Source of the DNA: Flavobacterium aquaticum
GTDB taxonomy: Bacteria > Bacteroidota > Bacteroidia > Flavobacteriales > Flavobacteriaceae
NCBI RefSeq assembly: GCF_003259835.1
Contig: NZ_QLMI01000002.1
Span: 62,001 to 126,000 of the forward strand
Direction: 5' to 3'
Length of the DNA: 64,000 nt
Every line of letters starts with the position of its first letter. Within the stretch, counting starts at the first letter, position 1. A model generated the notes under the pieces. The model worked only from the letters and a program-made list of their open reading frames with translations. It had not been told where the DNA came from and did not search any database. The position numbers and the translations under genes were made by a program. This document shows positions 45,349 to 53,712 of the stretch, one piece after another.

Positions 45349-47327
45349 GATAATTCGATTATGATAGTTTGATTCTTGTTAAAAGCTTGTCCCGATGTTA
45401 GTGATTGTTTTTTCACTCTTCCAACACCAATAACCTTTACTTTTAATCCTAAATTTTCTAGTAAAGCTACAGCGTCCATTCCGTCCATTCCTTTTACATT
45501 TGGAATAATTCGCTCTTCTTTTTCTACTTTTTTATAATACTCTGAATATTTTTTTTCTTGAGAAACTACTTTTGCATTGATATTTTTAACATGATTTGTT
45601 GATGGAGAATCAGTAAATATTTTTTGTGCGATTCTTTTAAAAACGGGTCCAGCAACATCGGCTCCGTAATATCCAGCCGCAACATTTGGTTTGTGAACTA
45701 CTACAATACAAGAATATTTTGGTTCGTCTGCTGGAAAATATCCAACAAAAGAAGAAGCATAATATAATTTTGATTTGTCTTTATAATTTACTTGAGCCGT
45801 TCCCGTTTTTCCTGCCATTGAGAAATCTTTCGAATACAATTTAGAACCCGTTCCCTTCTTTACTACATTTTCTAAAACGGCATGAACTTTATCTAAAGTT
45901 TCTTGTGAACAGATTTTCGGATTGATGACCTGGGTATCAAATTTCTTGATGGTTTTATTCCATTCTTTGATTTCGCTTACGAAAATTGGTTTTACCATTA
46001 CACCATCATTGGCAACCGCATTATATAATGTCAAAGTTTGCAACGGAGTTACAGATAATCCATAACCAAAAGCCATCCATGGCAATGCCACTCCCGACCA
46101 ACGATTTGTTCCTGGCTGAGGAATAACTGGAATTCCTTCTCCTTTTATTGGCAAACCAAGTGGCTTATTTAATCCGTAACTATTGATTCTATCTACAAAT
46201 TGTTTTGGATTACTCTTGTAACTATCATATACTGATTGTACTAAAATGGTGTTAGATGACAACTCAAATCCTCTTGCTAAAGAAATTTTTCCGTAACCTT
46301 TCCCATTAGAATCTTTAACAGATCTTCCGTAATATTGAATTCTACCTCCTTTTGAATCATAAACAGTACTCGTATCTGCTTTTTTGTCATCTAAAACCGC
46401 AATCAAATCCATTAATTTGAATGTTGAACCTGGTTCATGAGATTCTGCAATTGCATAATTTTGCGTTTCATAATACGAACCATCATCTGCTCTTCCTAAA
46501 TTTGAAATGGCTTTAATGTGTCCTGTTTTGGTTTCCATTACCACCACACAACCGTGATCAGCGCTGTAATGTTCTAATTGTTTTAACAAAGCATGATGTG
46601 CAATATCTTGAATGTAAACATCAATAGTTGAAATAATATCATAACCATCTTGTGGCTCTTTTTCATTTACATCGCTAATAGGTTTCCACTGATTCTTTGC
46701 AATTTTTTGCATCATTCTGTGGCCATTTTTCCCGTTTAAATAATCGCGAAAAGCGTATTCCAAACCTTTTCCATCTTCGTTTGAGCGCTCATAACCGATG
46801 GTTCTTTTTGCCACCAAACCAATTGGGTGTTCTCTTACTATTTTTTGTTCAATGATGATTCCGCCTTTGTTTGCTCCTTTATTAAATAATGGAAACGATT
46901 TCAAACGCATTTGTTCGGTATAGCTCAATTTTTTGGCGATAAAAACGTAGCGACTTTTATTAGCTCTTGCCTTTTGTAATTTTGCTTGATAATGTCCGGA
47001 TGACTTTCCAAACATAACCGATAACGAATCTGAAAGTGCTTGAATATTTTCTTTGAAATGCTCTGAAGATGGCGCCACCGCATCAAAATAAATAGTGTAT
47101 TCTGGAATTGATGTTGCTAACAAACTTCCGTCCGCAGAATATACATTTCCTTTATTTGCTGGAATAGTAAAATTCTTAACTGTTCTTTCTTTTGCTAATT
47201 TTCTGTAATACGGACCTTCAACCCATTGAATATTGTTGAGTTTTATCAAAATAAATACAGCCATTATGAAAAACATAACAGCTACAAAATACATGCGATA
47301 CGATATTTTTTTATCTTCTATTGCCAT
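45345..47327 (-). CDS. ftsI: Septal penicillin-binding protein FtsI/PBP2b-type with PASTA domain
   Basis: Class B PBP (660 aa) that cross-links septal peptidoglycan. A short cytoplasmic tail and one helix (about 12-29) come first, then the pedestal domain. The transpeptidase domain has the serine motif EPGSTFKLMD (SxxK), SSNT (SxN) and AGKTGTAQ (KTG). The last 65 residues form one PASTA domain (IIPNVKGMDGMDAVALLENL). PASTA is absent from E. coli FtsI but usual in Gram-positive enzymes and many Bacteroidota. Overlaps the ftsL gene by 10 nt and murE by 4 nt. Confidence 0.95.
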   Translation of the reverse strand: MAIEDKKISYRMYFVAVMFFIMAVFILIKLNNIQWVEGPYYRKLAKERTVKNFTIPANKGNVYSADGSLLATSIPEYTIYFDAVAPSSEHFKENIQALSDSLSVMFGKSSGHYQAKLQKARANKSRYVFIAKKLSYTEQMRLKSFPLFNKGANKGGIIIEQKIVREHPIGLVAKRTIGYERSNEDGKGLEYAFRDYLNGKNGHRMMQKIAKNQWKPISDVNEKEPQDGYDIISTIDVYIQDIAHHALLKQLEHYSADHGCVVVMETKTGHIKAISNLGRADDGSYYETQNYAIAESHEPGSTFKLMDLIAVLDDKKADTSTVYDSKGGRIQYYGRSVKDSNGKGYGKISLARGFELSSNTILVQSVYDSYKSNPKQFVDRINSYGLNKPLGLPIKGEGIPVIPQPGTNRWSGVALPWMAFGYGLSVTPLQTLTLYNAVANDGVMVKPIFVSEIKEWNKTIKKFDTQVINPKICSQETLDKVHAVLENVVKKGTGSKLYSKDFSMAGKTGTAQVNYKDKSKLYYASSFVGYFPADEPKYSCIVVVHKPNVAAGYYGADVAGPVFKRIAQKIFTDSPSTNHVKNINAKVVSQEKKYSEYYKKVEKEERIIPNVKGMDGMDAVALLENLGLKVKVIGVGRVKKQSLTSGQAFNKNQTIIIELS

Positions 47328-47674
47328 ATTTTTAATTTATCCCAAAAACTTTTTTTACTTTCTTTATCTTCAACAACGATTTTTACAGGCGGAACTTCGG
47401 AAGGCAAAATATTTCGTGATTCCATTTTCTTTGCTACCGTAGATTCCATTTTTAATTTCATCAATTCCGAACGACGGTCTACAAATTCAGAACGCAATTC
47501 TTTAACTTGATTGCTTAATTCAGTAATTCGGTAATTTTTTTCATCGTATTGATGATTATTTGCAATAGCAACCATTCCTAAAACCACAAGAAAAACAATA
47601 AATTTCCAGTTCTTAAGAGCGTCATCACTAACAAGAAACTTGGCTTTTAATAAACTGTAAATTCCGTCTTTCAT
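47318..47674 (-). CDS. ftsL: FtsL-like division protein
   Basis: Bitopic protein of 118 aa with one helix (about 24-39, WKFIVFLVVLGMVAIA) followed by a coiled-coil segment (KNYRITELSNQVKELRSEFVDRRSELMKL). This is the FtsL architecture, and position between rsmH and ftsI is the usual ftsL site. Sequence identity is low in this family, so the call rests on topology and place. It should pair with the FtsQ homolog and a FtsB-like protein encoded elsewhere. Confidence 0.85.
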   Translation of the reverse strand: MKDGIYSLLKAKFLVSDDALKNWKFIVFLVVLGMVAIANNHQYDEKNYRITELSNQVKELRSEFVDRRSELMKLKMESTVAKKMESRNILPSEVPPVKIVVEDKESKKSFWDKLKIWQ

Positions 47675-47677
47675 ACT

Positions 47678-48586
47678 TTATAATTTTTCGGCTACTCTTA
47701 ATTTTGCGCTTCGTGCTCTATTGTTTATTGCAATTTCTTCTTCGGTTGGTACGATTAGTTTTTCAATGGTTTTGAAAGGAACTTCAAAATTTCCGAAGAA
47801 ATCACGTTCTGGCTCTCCTTCAAACATGCCGTTTTTTACAAAACGCTTTACCAATCTATCTTCTAATGAGTGATATGAGATAACACTCAATCTTCCGCCT
47901 GGTTTTAGAATTTCTAATGATTGCTCTAAAAATTCTTTCAAAACATCCATTTCTTGATTGACTTCAATACGAATGGCTTGGTATATTTGGGCTAAAATTT
48001 TATTGCTTTTATGTCCTGGTAAAAATTTTGCCAACACTTTTTTCAATTCGTCAGAATTTCGGATTTCTTTATCTTTTCGAGCGGTTACGATTACATTTGC
48101 CATCGCTCTAGCGTTTTTTAATTCGCCGTAATCAAACAAAACTCTTGCAATATCTTGTTCATCATATTCATTAACCACATGATACGCACTGATATCTCCT
48201 TTTTGATTCATTCGCATATCCAATTCAGCATCAAATCGGGTTGAAAAACCTCTTTCCGCCACATCAAATTGGTGTGATGAAACACCTAAATCAGCCAAAA
48301 TTCCATCCACTTGTTTGATTCCGTGGAAACGTAAAAATCGTTTAATGAATCTGAAATTTTCATTAATTAAAGTAAATCGCTCGTCATCAATTGCGTTTTT
48401 TAAAGCATCTAAATCTTGGTCGAAAGCGAATAATTTTCCTTTTTCTCCCAAACGACTCATAATTTCTCTCGAGTGACCGCCACCACCAAAAGTAACATCC
48501 ACATATACACCATCAGGATGAATATTCAATCCATCAACTGTTTCTTTTAACAATACTGGATTATGATATTCCATCTTCGTCGTCAT
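47678..48586 (-). CDS. rsmH: 16S rRNA (cytosine1402-N4)-methyltransferase
   Basis: SAM-dependent enzyme (302 aa) methylating C1402 in the ribosomal P site. The motifs are HNPVLLKETVDGL, VDVTFGGGGHSREIM (SAM loop), DGILADLGVSSHQFD, MRMNQKGDIS and the C-terminal LSVISYHSLEDRLVKRF, all typical. The start overlaps mraZ by 26 nt; an alternative ATG at 48574 (MEYHNPV) is four codons inside and may be the true one. Confidence 0.96.
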   Translation of the reverse strand: MTTKMEYHNPVLLKETVDGLNIHPDGVYVDVTFGGGGHSREIMSRLGEKGKLFAFDQDLDALKNAIDDERFTLINENFRFIKRFLRFHGIKQVDGILADLGVSSHQFDVAERGFSTRFDAELDMRMNQKGDISAYHVVNEYDEQDIARVLFDYGELKNARAMANVIVTARKDKEIRNSDELKKVLAKFLPGHKSNKILAQIYQAIRIEVNQEMDVLKEFLEQSLEILKPGGRLSVISYHSLEDRLVKRFVKNGMFEGEPERDFFGNFEVPFKTIEKLIVPTEEEIAINNRARSAKLRVAEKL

Positions 48587-49031
48587 TAAAATTACCCATT
48601 ACTTCTTCTGCCAAATCCGCGAAATCACCCACAGCGTTTTCAATCGCATTTTCGTATTTATCTTTATCCCAAATTTCAATGATATTGATAGCTGAATTCA
48701 ATACAATATCTTTATCAATTTGAGCAAAAACCACTAAATCTTTCGGAATTAAAAGTCGCCCTGTTGCATCAATCTCAATCATTTTAACTCCTGCTGTAAA
48801 TCTTCTGATAAAATCGTCATTCTTTTTATTGAAACGATTTAGTTTATTGATTTTCAACATCATTTTATTCCATTCCGCCATTGGAAATAATTCCAAACAC
48901 GGCTGAAAAACCGAACGTTTTAACACGAAACCTTCCTCTAAAGAACCCAATTGTTTCTTTAGTGACGTAGGTAGCATCAGCCTTCCTTTGGCATCCACCT
49001 TACACTCGTATGTCCCGATTAATGTTTTCAA
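48561..49031 (-). CDS. mraZ: Transcriptional regulator MraZ (TTG start)
   Basis: DNA-binding protein (156 aa) with two tandem AbrB-like MraZ domains, each with the DAKGRLMLP / DATGRLLIP signature. It forms ring oligomers and controls the dcw operon it heads. The start codon reads TTG at 49031 (then AAA ACA TTA); the next Met would remove the first beta-strand. A three-repeat GTGGTA box with 10-bp period (49074-49099) and a -7 element (49057-49064) lie just upstream, so autoregulation is likely. Confidence 0.95.
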   Translation of the reverse strand: MKTLIGTYECKVDAKGRLMLPTSLKKQLGSLEEGFVLKRSVFQPCLELFPMAEWNKMMLKINKLNRFNKKNDDFIRRFTAGVKMIEIDATGRLLIPKDLVVFAQIDKDIVLNSAINIIEIWDKDKYENAIENAVGDFADLAEEVMGNFNDDEDGIS

Positions 49032-49056
49032 CTTTTTCTTTCGATTAGAATATGGA

Positions 49057-49064
49057 CAAATTTA
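49057..49064 (-). promoter_or_regulatory. Likely -7 element of the dcw operon promoter
   Basis: The minus strand reads TAAATTTG (TAnnTTTG), 26 nt before the mraZ start. A TTTG (49089-49092, minus) lies 24 nt further upstream, within the MraZ box, slightly beyond normal spacing. Confidence 0.6.
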
Positions 49065-49073
49065 GAAAAATTT

Positions 49074-49099
49074 TACCACTTTTTACCACAAACTACCAC
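49074..49099 (-). promoter_or_regulatory. MraZ box: three GTGGTA repeats at 10-bp period
   Basis: On the plus strand TACCAC occurs at 49074-49079, 49084-49089 and 49094-49099. On the mraZ strand this is GTGGTA repeated three times with exactly 10-bp spacing, two of them preceded by AAA and one by TTT. It corresponds to the MraZ operators known from other phyla (GTGG-type direct repeats). It overlaps the -33 region of the mraZ promoter, which suits repression. Confidence 0.8.
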
Positions 49100-49324
49100 T
49101 TTGTTAATAAGTTTTTAGATTTTAAAACCCTGTTTTCCACTTTTAACAAAATATTATTTGCAAAATCAAGAATTGAGAAGATTTGGAGCTTTAAAATCAA
49201 CTAAGCCGATTTACACTATTTTAGTTAAAATTTTAATAAAATTGTTGATAACTAACATTTTACAAGCAGTAAAAGCACAAAAATTAGCCTTTCATTTTTT
49301 TCTTTACTTTCTTCAATAAAATAG
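49100..49324. other. A/T-rich non-coding stretch between mraZ and the hydrolase gene
   Basis: The gap between the divergent genes is 335 nt. Outside the MraZ box and the two -7 elements I see no gene, no strong hairpin and no DnaA boxes. The stretch has many TTTT/AAAA runs. Confidence 0.5.
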
Positions 49325-49332
49325 TATATTTG
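49325..49332 (+). promoter_or_regulatory. Likely -7 element of the hydrolase gene
   Basis: TATATTTG matches TAnnTTTG, 34 nt before the ATG at 49367. Confidence 0.55.
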
Positions 49333-49366
49333 TCAATCATTAGAACTAATACCTTAAGTGGAATTT

Positions 49367-50122
49367 ATGTTAAGAAAAGAAAAAAAATACACCTATTTTG
49401 AAGCTGGCGAAGGAACCCCAATAATCATTCTTCATGGTTTAATGGGCGGCCTTAGTAATTTTGATGGTGTGGCTAATTTTTTTCCTCCTAAAGGATATAA
49501 AGTGGTAATTCCAGAATTACCAATTTACACACAAAATATTTTAAAAACCAATGTTAAAGCCTTTTCAAAATTTGTTAAAGACTTTATTGTTCACAAAGGA
49601 TTTGATCAAGTAATTCTTGTTGGAAATTCGTTAGGCGGACATATTGGTTTGTATTTTACTAAAATGTATCCGGAACTTGTAAAAGCATTAGTAATTACAG
49701 GAAGTTCAGGTTTATATGAAAGCGGAATGGGAGAAAGTTACCCAAAACGTGGTGATTATGAATACATTAAAAAGAAAGCCGAAGACGTTTTTTACAATCC
49801 AGAAATAGCAACTAAAGAAATTGTTGACGAAGTTTTTGCAACAGTTAATGATAGAATCAAATTGATTAAAACTTTAACGATTGCTAAGAGCGCTATTCGT
49901 CATAATATGGCGAAAGATTTACCAAAAATGACTACTCCAACTTGTATTATTTGGGGAAGAAATGACAAGGTAACGCCACCAAATGTAGCTGAAGAGTTTG
50001 ATAAATTATTACCAAATTCTGAGTTATTTTGGATTGACAAATGTGGACACGCTGCCATGATGGAGCACCCAGAAGAGTTCAATCAAATTTTGTTTGATTG
50101 GTTACAAAAGAAGAATTTATAA
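49367..50122 (+). CDS. Alpha/beta-fold hydrolase
   Basis: Protein of 251 aa. The nucleophile elbow is VGNSLGGH (GxSxG variant G-N-S-L-G) with Ser in place. An oxyanion-hole HGLMGG lies near residue 24; the acid is probably the Asp in WGRNDKVTP; and the His is in DKCGHAAMMEHPEEF. This is the MhpC/BioH-like group; the substrate is unknown. I chose the ATG at 49367 (MLRKEKK); a GTG at 49358 is also in frame. It is followed after 36 nt by yihA. Confidence 0.88.
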   Translation: MLRKEKKYTYFEAGEGTPIIILHGLMGGLSNFDGVANFFPPKGYKVVIPELPIYTQNILKTNVKAFSKFVKDFIVHKGFDQVILVGNSLGGHIGLYFTKMYPELVKALVITGSSGLYESGMGESYPKRGDYEYIKKKAEDVFYNPEIATKEIVDEVFATVNDRIKLIKTLTIAKSAIRHNMAKDLPKMTTPTCIIWGRNDKVTPPNVAEEFDKLLPNSELFWIDKCGHAAMMEHPEEFNQILFDWLQKKNL

Positions 50123-50158
50123 TAGTTCCCCTTTTTGGGGAATTTTATTTTATAGCTT

Positions 50159-50779
50159 ATGAAAATTAATACCGCCGAATTCGTAATTAGTAATTCAGAA
50201 GTAGACAAATGCCCGAAAGACCGCTTACCTGAATACGCATTTATTGGTCGTTCCAATGTTGGAAAATCATCGTTGATTAACATGTTGACGAATCATAAAA
50301 ATTTGGCAAAAACCTCATCAAAACCAGGAAAGACACAGTTAATCAATCACTTTAAAATCAACAACAATTGGTTTTTAGTGGATTTACCAGGTTATGGTTA
50401 TGCCCGAGTTTCTAAGAAAACCAAAGCGGTTTTCCAACAATTTATCATGGATTATTTTGAGCAAAGAGAGCAATTAGTTTGCGCCTTTGTTTTAATCGAC
50501 ATTAGATTAGAAGCTCAAAAAATTGATTTGGAATTCATGGAATATTTAGGAGAAAGCGAAATTCCGTTTGCGATTATTTTTACTAAATCAGATAAATTAG
50601 GGAAAAACAAAGTCAACAATCATGTGGAAGCTTATAAGAAACAATTGTTAGCTGGTGACTGGGCTGAAATGCCTCCTTATTTTGTTACTTCATCATTAGA
50701 AGCTATTGGTAGAGAAGGAATTTTAGAATATATCGGTCAAATTAATGAAGATATTTTTAAAGATAATGGATTTGTTTAA
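50159..50779 (+). CDS. yihA: Ribosome biogenesis GTPase YihA/YsxC (EngB)
   Basis: TrmE-Era-EngA-like GTPase (206 aa) needed for large-subunit assembly. The G motifs are GRSNVGKSS (G1), a Thr in the SKPGKTQ segment (G2), DLPGYG (G3), TKSDK (G4) and SSLE (G5). The N-terminal EFVISNSEVDKCPKDRLPEYAFIGRS is the family pattern. Length is normal. A bidirectional terminator separates it from the convergent gldC. Confidence 0.96.
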   Translation: MKINTAEFVISNSEVDKCPKDRLPEYAFIGRSNVGKSSLINMLTNHKNLAKTSSKPGKTQLINHFKINNNWFLVDLPGYGYARVSKKTKAVFQQFIMDYFEQREQLVCAFVLIDIRLEAQKIDLEFMEYLGESEIPFAIIFTKSDKLGKNKVNNHVEAYKKQLLAGDWAEMPPYFVTSSLEAIGREGILEYIGQINEDIFKDNGFV

Positions 50780-50793
50780 AAAATAAATCAAAC

Positions 50794-50824
50794 AAAAAAG
50801 TCGCTATTTCTAGCGACTTTTTTT
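50794..50824. terminator. Bidirectional terminator between yihA and gldC
   Basis: AAAAAAGTCGCTA and TAGCGACTTTTTT form a 13-bp stem with a 4-nt loop. Its end overlaps the gldC stop codon region by 2 nt. Confidence 0.92.
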
Positions 50825-51149
50825 ATGCTTTTAAATCCATTTTTTCGGCGAAGTAATCACAAAAATCTCGCATGGTATCTGACATTTTCTCATCAGCAGT
50901 TGCGCGTTGAAATGTATCCGCCATTGCAACTAAAGTTTGATGAAAGAATTGTTTCATTTCGTCTACAGGCATATCTTTTGTCCATAAATCTATACGAAGG
51001 GTTTCTTTTGCTTTGCTATCCCAAACTGATAACAACATTGCTTTTGCTTCTTCTTGCTCTACGCCACCATCTTGTGCTGTCCATAATAATTTATCAGGAA
51101 CGTTATTTTCATCTAAACCTACGGTAATTTTTATATCTGATGTTTTCAT
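50823..51149 (-). CDS. gldC: Gliding motility protein GldC
   Basis: Small soluble protein of 108 aa without signal peptide or membrane helix. It matches GldC of F. johnsoniae: a SDIKITVGLDENNVPDKLLW start, a DGGVEQEEAKAMLLSVWD core and DFCDYFAEKMDLKA end. GldC helps efficient gliding, but its biochemical role is not known. It lies 2 nt after gldB and is co-transcribed with it. Confidence 0.94.
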   Translation of the reverse strand: MKTSDIKITVGLDENNVPDKLLWTAQDGGVEQEEAKAMLLSVWDSKAKETLRIDLWTKDMPVDEMKQFFHQTLVAMADTFQRATADEKMSDTMRDFCDYFAEKMDLKA

Positions 51150-51151
51150 AT

Positions 51152-52114
51152 TTATTGCTTCTTTGGTTTGTATTTTGAATTATCGAAGATGGTTTTAGCA
51201 TCCATTGCTAATAACTGTTCTAAAGTTATATCTTCGTTGTTTTCCATGTAGCTTCTTACGATTTGCCAGCCTAACCATTGCCCAACTCTTCCAGGAGTTT
51301 GATTGTCAATTTCAATATAAAATCTTGAAAACGGAGCTGGTTTAATAAATCGTAATTCATTCTTAGGATTGGAATCGAATAATAATTTATTTTCAACCAA
51401 ATTACTCCACATGTAATATTCATTTTCTTGACAGAATTTGATTTGCATATCGGTATAACCAATTTTATCAGCATCTGAATATTCTGGAATTAACTTATCT
51501 TTCATGTACAATTCTTTTCCATAATAAATCATAGCAGACAATAAAGTTCTATCTGTTGGCGAAGCGATTTTTCCGTAACAAAAACTAGTTACTAAATTTG
51601 GTAAAATTTGATTTCGCTCCATTTCTGGCTTTTTAAATTCTGGAAAATCCACGTAAAAACGGTGGTCTTTTCCTAAATAACAATCTAACGAAATTAATGC
51701 CAGCGTATCAGTATAAAAAACTCTTCCATCTGTATCTACCTCATTAATTAAAGTAATAACGCGAGGTGTTTTGTACTTTGGAAAATAATATTGTACATGC
51801 GCAAATAGCTTTTCTAAGTCGGTTTCAATTTTTCCTAATTCAGGATATTGCATTTGAACTTCACTGTAAAGCTCTTTCAACAATGGATCCTTTAATTTAT
51901 TAATTAATATTGAATCTGGAATATGCGATGGGAAAAAATAAGGATATTGTGCTTTTACTTTTTGTAAATCTTCAGGTTTTGAAGTCCAAAAAATTCTATC
52001 AAAACGTTCCACTTTAAATTCAATTGGAATTTTAGCTACTGCCTCTTCTACTTTACTCTCTTCTTTGCATGAAAATAGAGAAATTGCTACAAGGACAAAT
52101 AATAATTTCTTCAT
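51152..52114 (-). CDS. gldB: Gliding motility lipoprotein GldB
   Basis: Lipoprotein of 320 aa with signal peptide MKKLLFVLVAISLFSC and lipobox Cys16. In F. johnsoniae GldB is needed for gliding. The body shows the family segments FDRIFWTSKPEDLQ, VITLINEVDTDGRVFYTDT, ISLDCYLGKDHRFYV and RFYIEIDNQTPGRVGQWLGWQIVRSY. It resembles a degraded zinc-protease-like fold in annotations, but I see no HExxH. It is divergent from nadE, with a -7 element at 52157-52164. Confidence 0.95.
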   Translation of the reverse strand: MKKLLFVLVAISLFSCKEESKVEEAVAKIPIEFKVERFDRIFWTSKPEDLQKVKAQYPYFFPSHIPDSILINKLKDPLLKELYSEVQMQYPELGKIETDLEKLFAHVQYYFPKYKTPRVITLINEVDTDGRVFYTDTLALISLDCYLGKDHRFYVDFPEFKKPEMERNQILPNLVTSFCYGKIASPTDRTLLSAMIYYGKELYMKDKLIPEYSDADKIGYTDMQIKFCQENEYYMWSNLVENKLLFDSNPKNELRFIKPAPFSRFYIEIDNQTPGRVGQWLGWQIVRSYMENNEDITLEQLLAMDAKTIFDNSKYKPKKQ

Positions 52115-52156
52115 ATAGTGTATTTTTTATACTTTTATCGAACCAAAATTAGTTTG

Positions 52157-52164
52157 CAAATATA
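52157..52164 (-). promoter_or_regulatory. Likely -7 element of the gldB-gldC promoter
   Basis: The minus strand reads TATATTTG (TAnnTTTG), 43 nt before the gldB ATG. Confidence 0.5.
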
Positions 52165-52195
52165 CAGTTATCGACTTATAAATTTTCATAAAAAA

Positions 52196-53002
52196 ATGAC
52201 AAATTCCAACAACTTTCAAGCCGAGAAAATCAACCAACATATTGTAAAATGGTTACTCGATTATGCTACTAACGCAAAAGTAAAGGGTTTTGTTGTGGGA
52301 ATTTCGGGTGGAATTGATAGCGCACTAACATCTACCTTGTGTGCACAAACAGGTTTACCAACACTTTGTGTTGAAATGCCAATTCACCAAGCAGAAAGTC
52401 ATGTAAATAGAGCCAACGAACATATTGACCAATTAAAAAAACGTTTCCCAAATGTTTTTAACGAAAGAGCCGATTTGACTCCCGTTTTTGAAACGTTTAA
52501 AAACCAAGTTCCGTCTTCAGAAAATGAAGCTGTTTTGAATTTATCGTTAGCCAATACTCGTGCGCGTTTGCGAATGACAACTTTATATTATTTTGCAGGA
52601 ATTCACGGCTTATTAGTTGCAGGAACTGGGAATAAAGTAGAAGATTTTGGCGTAGGATTTTTTACAAAATATGGCGACGGCGGCGTTGATATTAGTCCGA
52701 TTGCAGATTTAGTAAAAAGCGAAGTACGATTACTTGCCGAATTTTTACAAGTTCCAGATAGTATCTTAAAAGCCAAACCAACAGATGGTTTGTTTGGAGA
52801 CGACAGAAGTGACGAAGATCAGATTGGTGCTGATTACAACGAGCTGGAATGGGCTATGAATCAAGTAGAAAACGGAAAAACTATTGAAAATTTTTCGGGA
52901 AGAGAAGCCGAAGTTTTTAAAATTTACAAAAGGCTTAATACGATCAATCAACACAAAATGAATCCTATCCCAATTTGTCAAATTCCGAAAAATCTTAAAT
53001 AA
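52196..53002 (+). CDS. nadE: NH3-dependent NAD(+) synthase
   Basis: Enzyme of 268 aa that amidates nicotinate adenine dinucleotide to NAD+. The PP-loop is VVGISGGIDSALTS; other motifs are ANTRARLRMTTLYY, VAGTGNKVEDFGVGFFTKYG and GGVDISPIADLVKSEV. No N-terminal glutaminase (CN hydrolase) domain is present, so it uses ammonia. I chose the ATG at 52196 (MTNSNNF); the reading is open 26 codons further up, but that part lacks similarity and covers the gldB promoter. Confidence 0.95.
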   Translation: MTNSNNFQAEKINQHIVKWLLDYATNAKVKGFVVGISGGIDSALTSTLCAQTGLPTLCVEMPIHQAESHVNRANEHIDQLKKRFPNVFNERADLTPVFETFKNQVPSSENEAVLNLSLANTRARLRMTTLYYFAGIHGLLVAGTGNKVEDFGVGFFTKYGDGGVDISPIADLVKSEVRLLAEFLQVPDSILKAKPTDGLFGDDRSDEDQIGADYNELEWAMNQVENGKTIENFSGREAEVFKIYKRLNTINQHKMNPIPICQIPKNLK

Positions 53003-53041
53003 TTATCTTCATAATTAACAAGTATTTACATTTTTTTTTAG

Positions 53042-53072
53042 TAACTTTGACCTTATATTACGAATAATATAA
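53042..53072 (+). promoter_or_regulatory. -7 element and inverted repeat before the response regulator
   Basis: TAACTTTG (53042-53049) matches TAnnTTTG. TTATATTA-CGAA-TAATATAA (53053-53072), a perfect 8-bp inverted repeat, starts 4 nt later, covering the expected start of transcription. It could be an operator or a 5' stem-loop. Confidence 0.55.
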
Positions 53073-53082
53073 TTTTTTAGTT

Positions 53083-53712
53083 ATGATCAAAATAGGTATA
53101 GCAGACAGTTTACCTGTTGTAAGCCATGGATTACAGTCGTATTTTCATGGTAACAGCAGAATGGAAGTTATTGCATCGGCTAAAAACTTAGAATCTTTAC
53201 TTTCACTTTTAGAAGCAAAACGTTGTGACATTCTTATTCTCGATGTAGAATTAGATGGTTTGTCGAGCATTAGAGACATCAAAAGCTTGCTGAAAGATTT
53301 TCCTGAAACAAAAATTGTTTTGTTTACAAATGTTTCCGAACAAATGTATGCCCCAACAGCAATTAAAGCGGGAGTCTCAGCTTACGTTTCCAAAAAAAGT
53401 GATTTAAAAGATCTAGAGGCTACAATAACAAAAGTAACAGAAGGCAAAGTCATCTTTAGCGAAACTGTTAAGAAAAGCATTGAAATGCTTAGTAAAGGGA
53501 AAAAATCGGAGCGTTTGTTCAAGAAATTATCTACTAGAGAAATCGAAGTACTACGCTACCTTAACGACGGTAAGAAAAACAAAGAAGTTGCTCAAATTCT
53601 TGGTTTGGATGAAAAAACAATCAGTACGTACAAGTTGCGCTTGTTGGCAAAATTAAATGTTACCAACTTAGTAGACTTATTAAAAAAAGCAAAAGATTTA
53701 GATGTAATTTAA
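53083..53712 (+). CDS. Response regulator, NarL/LuxR type
   Basis: Protein of 209 aa with a receiver domain (1-120) and a LuxR-type HTH (about 145-205: LSTREIEVLRYLNDGKKNKE, LDEKTISTYKLRLLAKLNV). Phospho-acceptor Asp is in ILILDVELDG; Thr (LFTNVSE) and Lys (YVSKKSD) are in place. The N-terminal acidic pair is reduced to one residue (GIADSLPVV where DD is usual), so metal binding may be altered. No histidine kinase lies near. The gene ends overlapping the dnaG stop by 4 nt (convergent). Confidence 0.93.
   Translation: MIKIGIADSLPVVSHGLQSYFHGNSRMEVIASAKNLESLLSLLEAKRCDILILDVELDGLSSIRDIKSLLKDFPETKIVLFTNVSEQMYAPTAIKAGVSAYVSKKSDLKDLEATITKVTEGKVIFSETVKKSIEMLSKGKKSERLFKKLSTREIEVLRYLNDGKKNKEVAQILGLDEKTISTYKLRLLAKLNVTNLVDLLKKAKDLDVI

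Noticed and set aside
49100-49357. Replication origin between mraZ and the hydrolase gene
   Set aside because: The stretch is A/T-rich, but no TTATCCACA DnaA boxes or dnaA/dnaN genes are seen.
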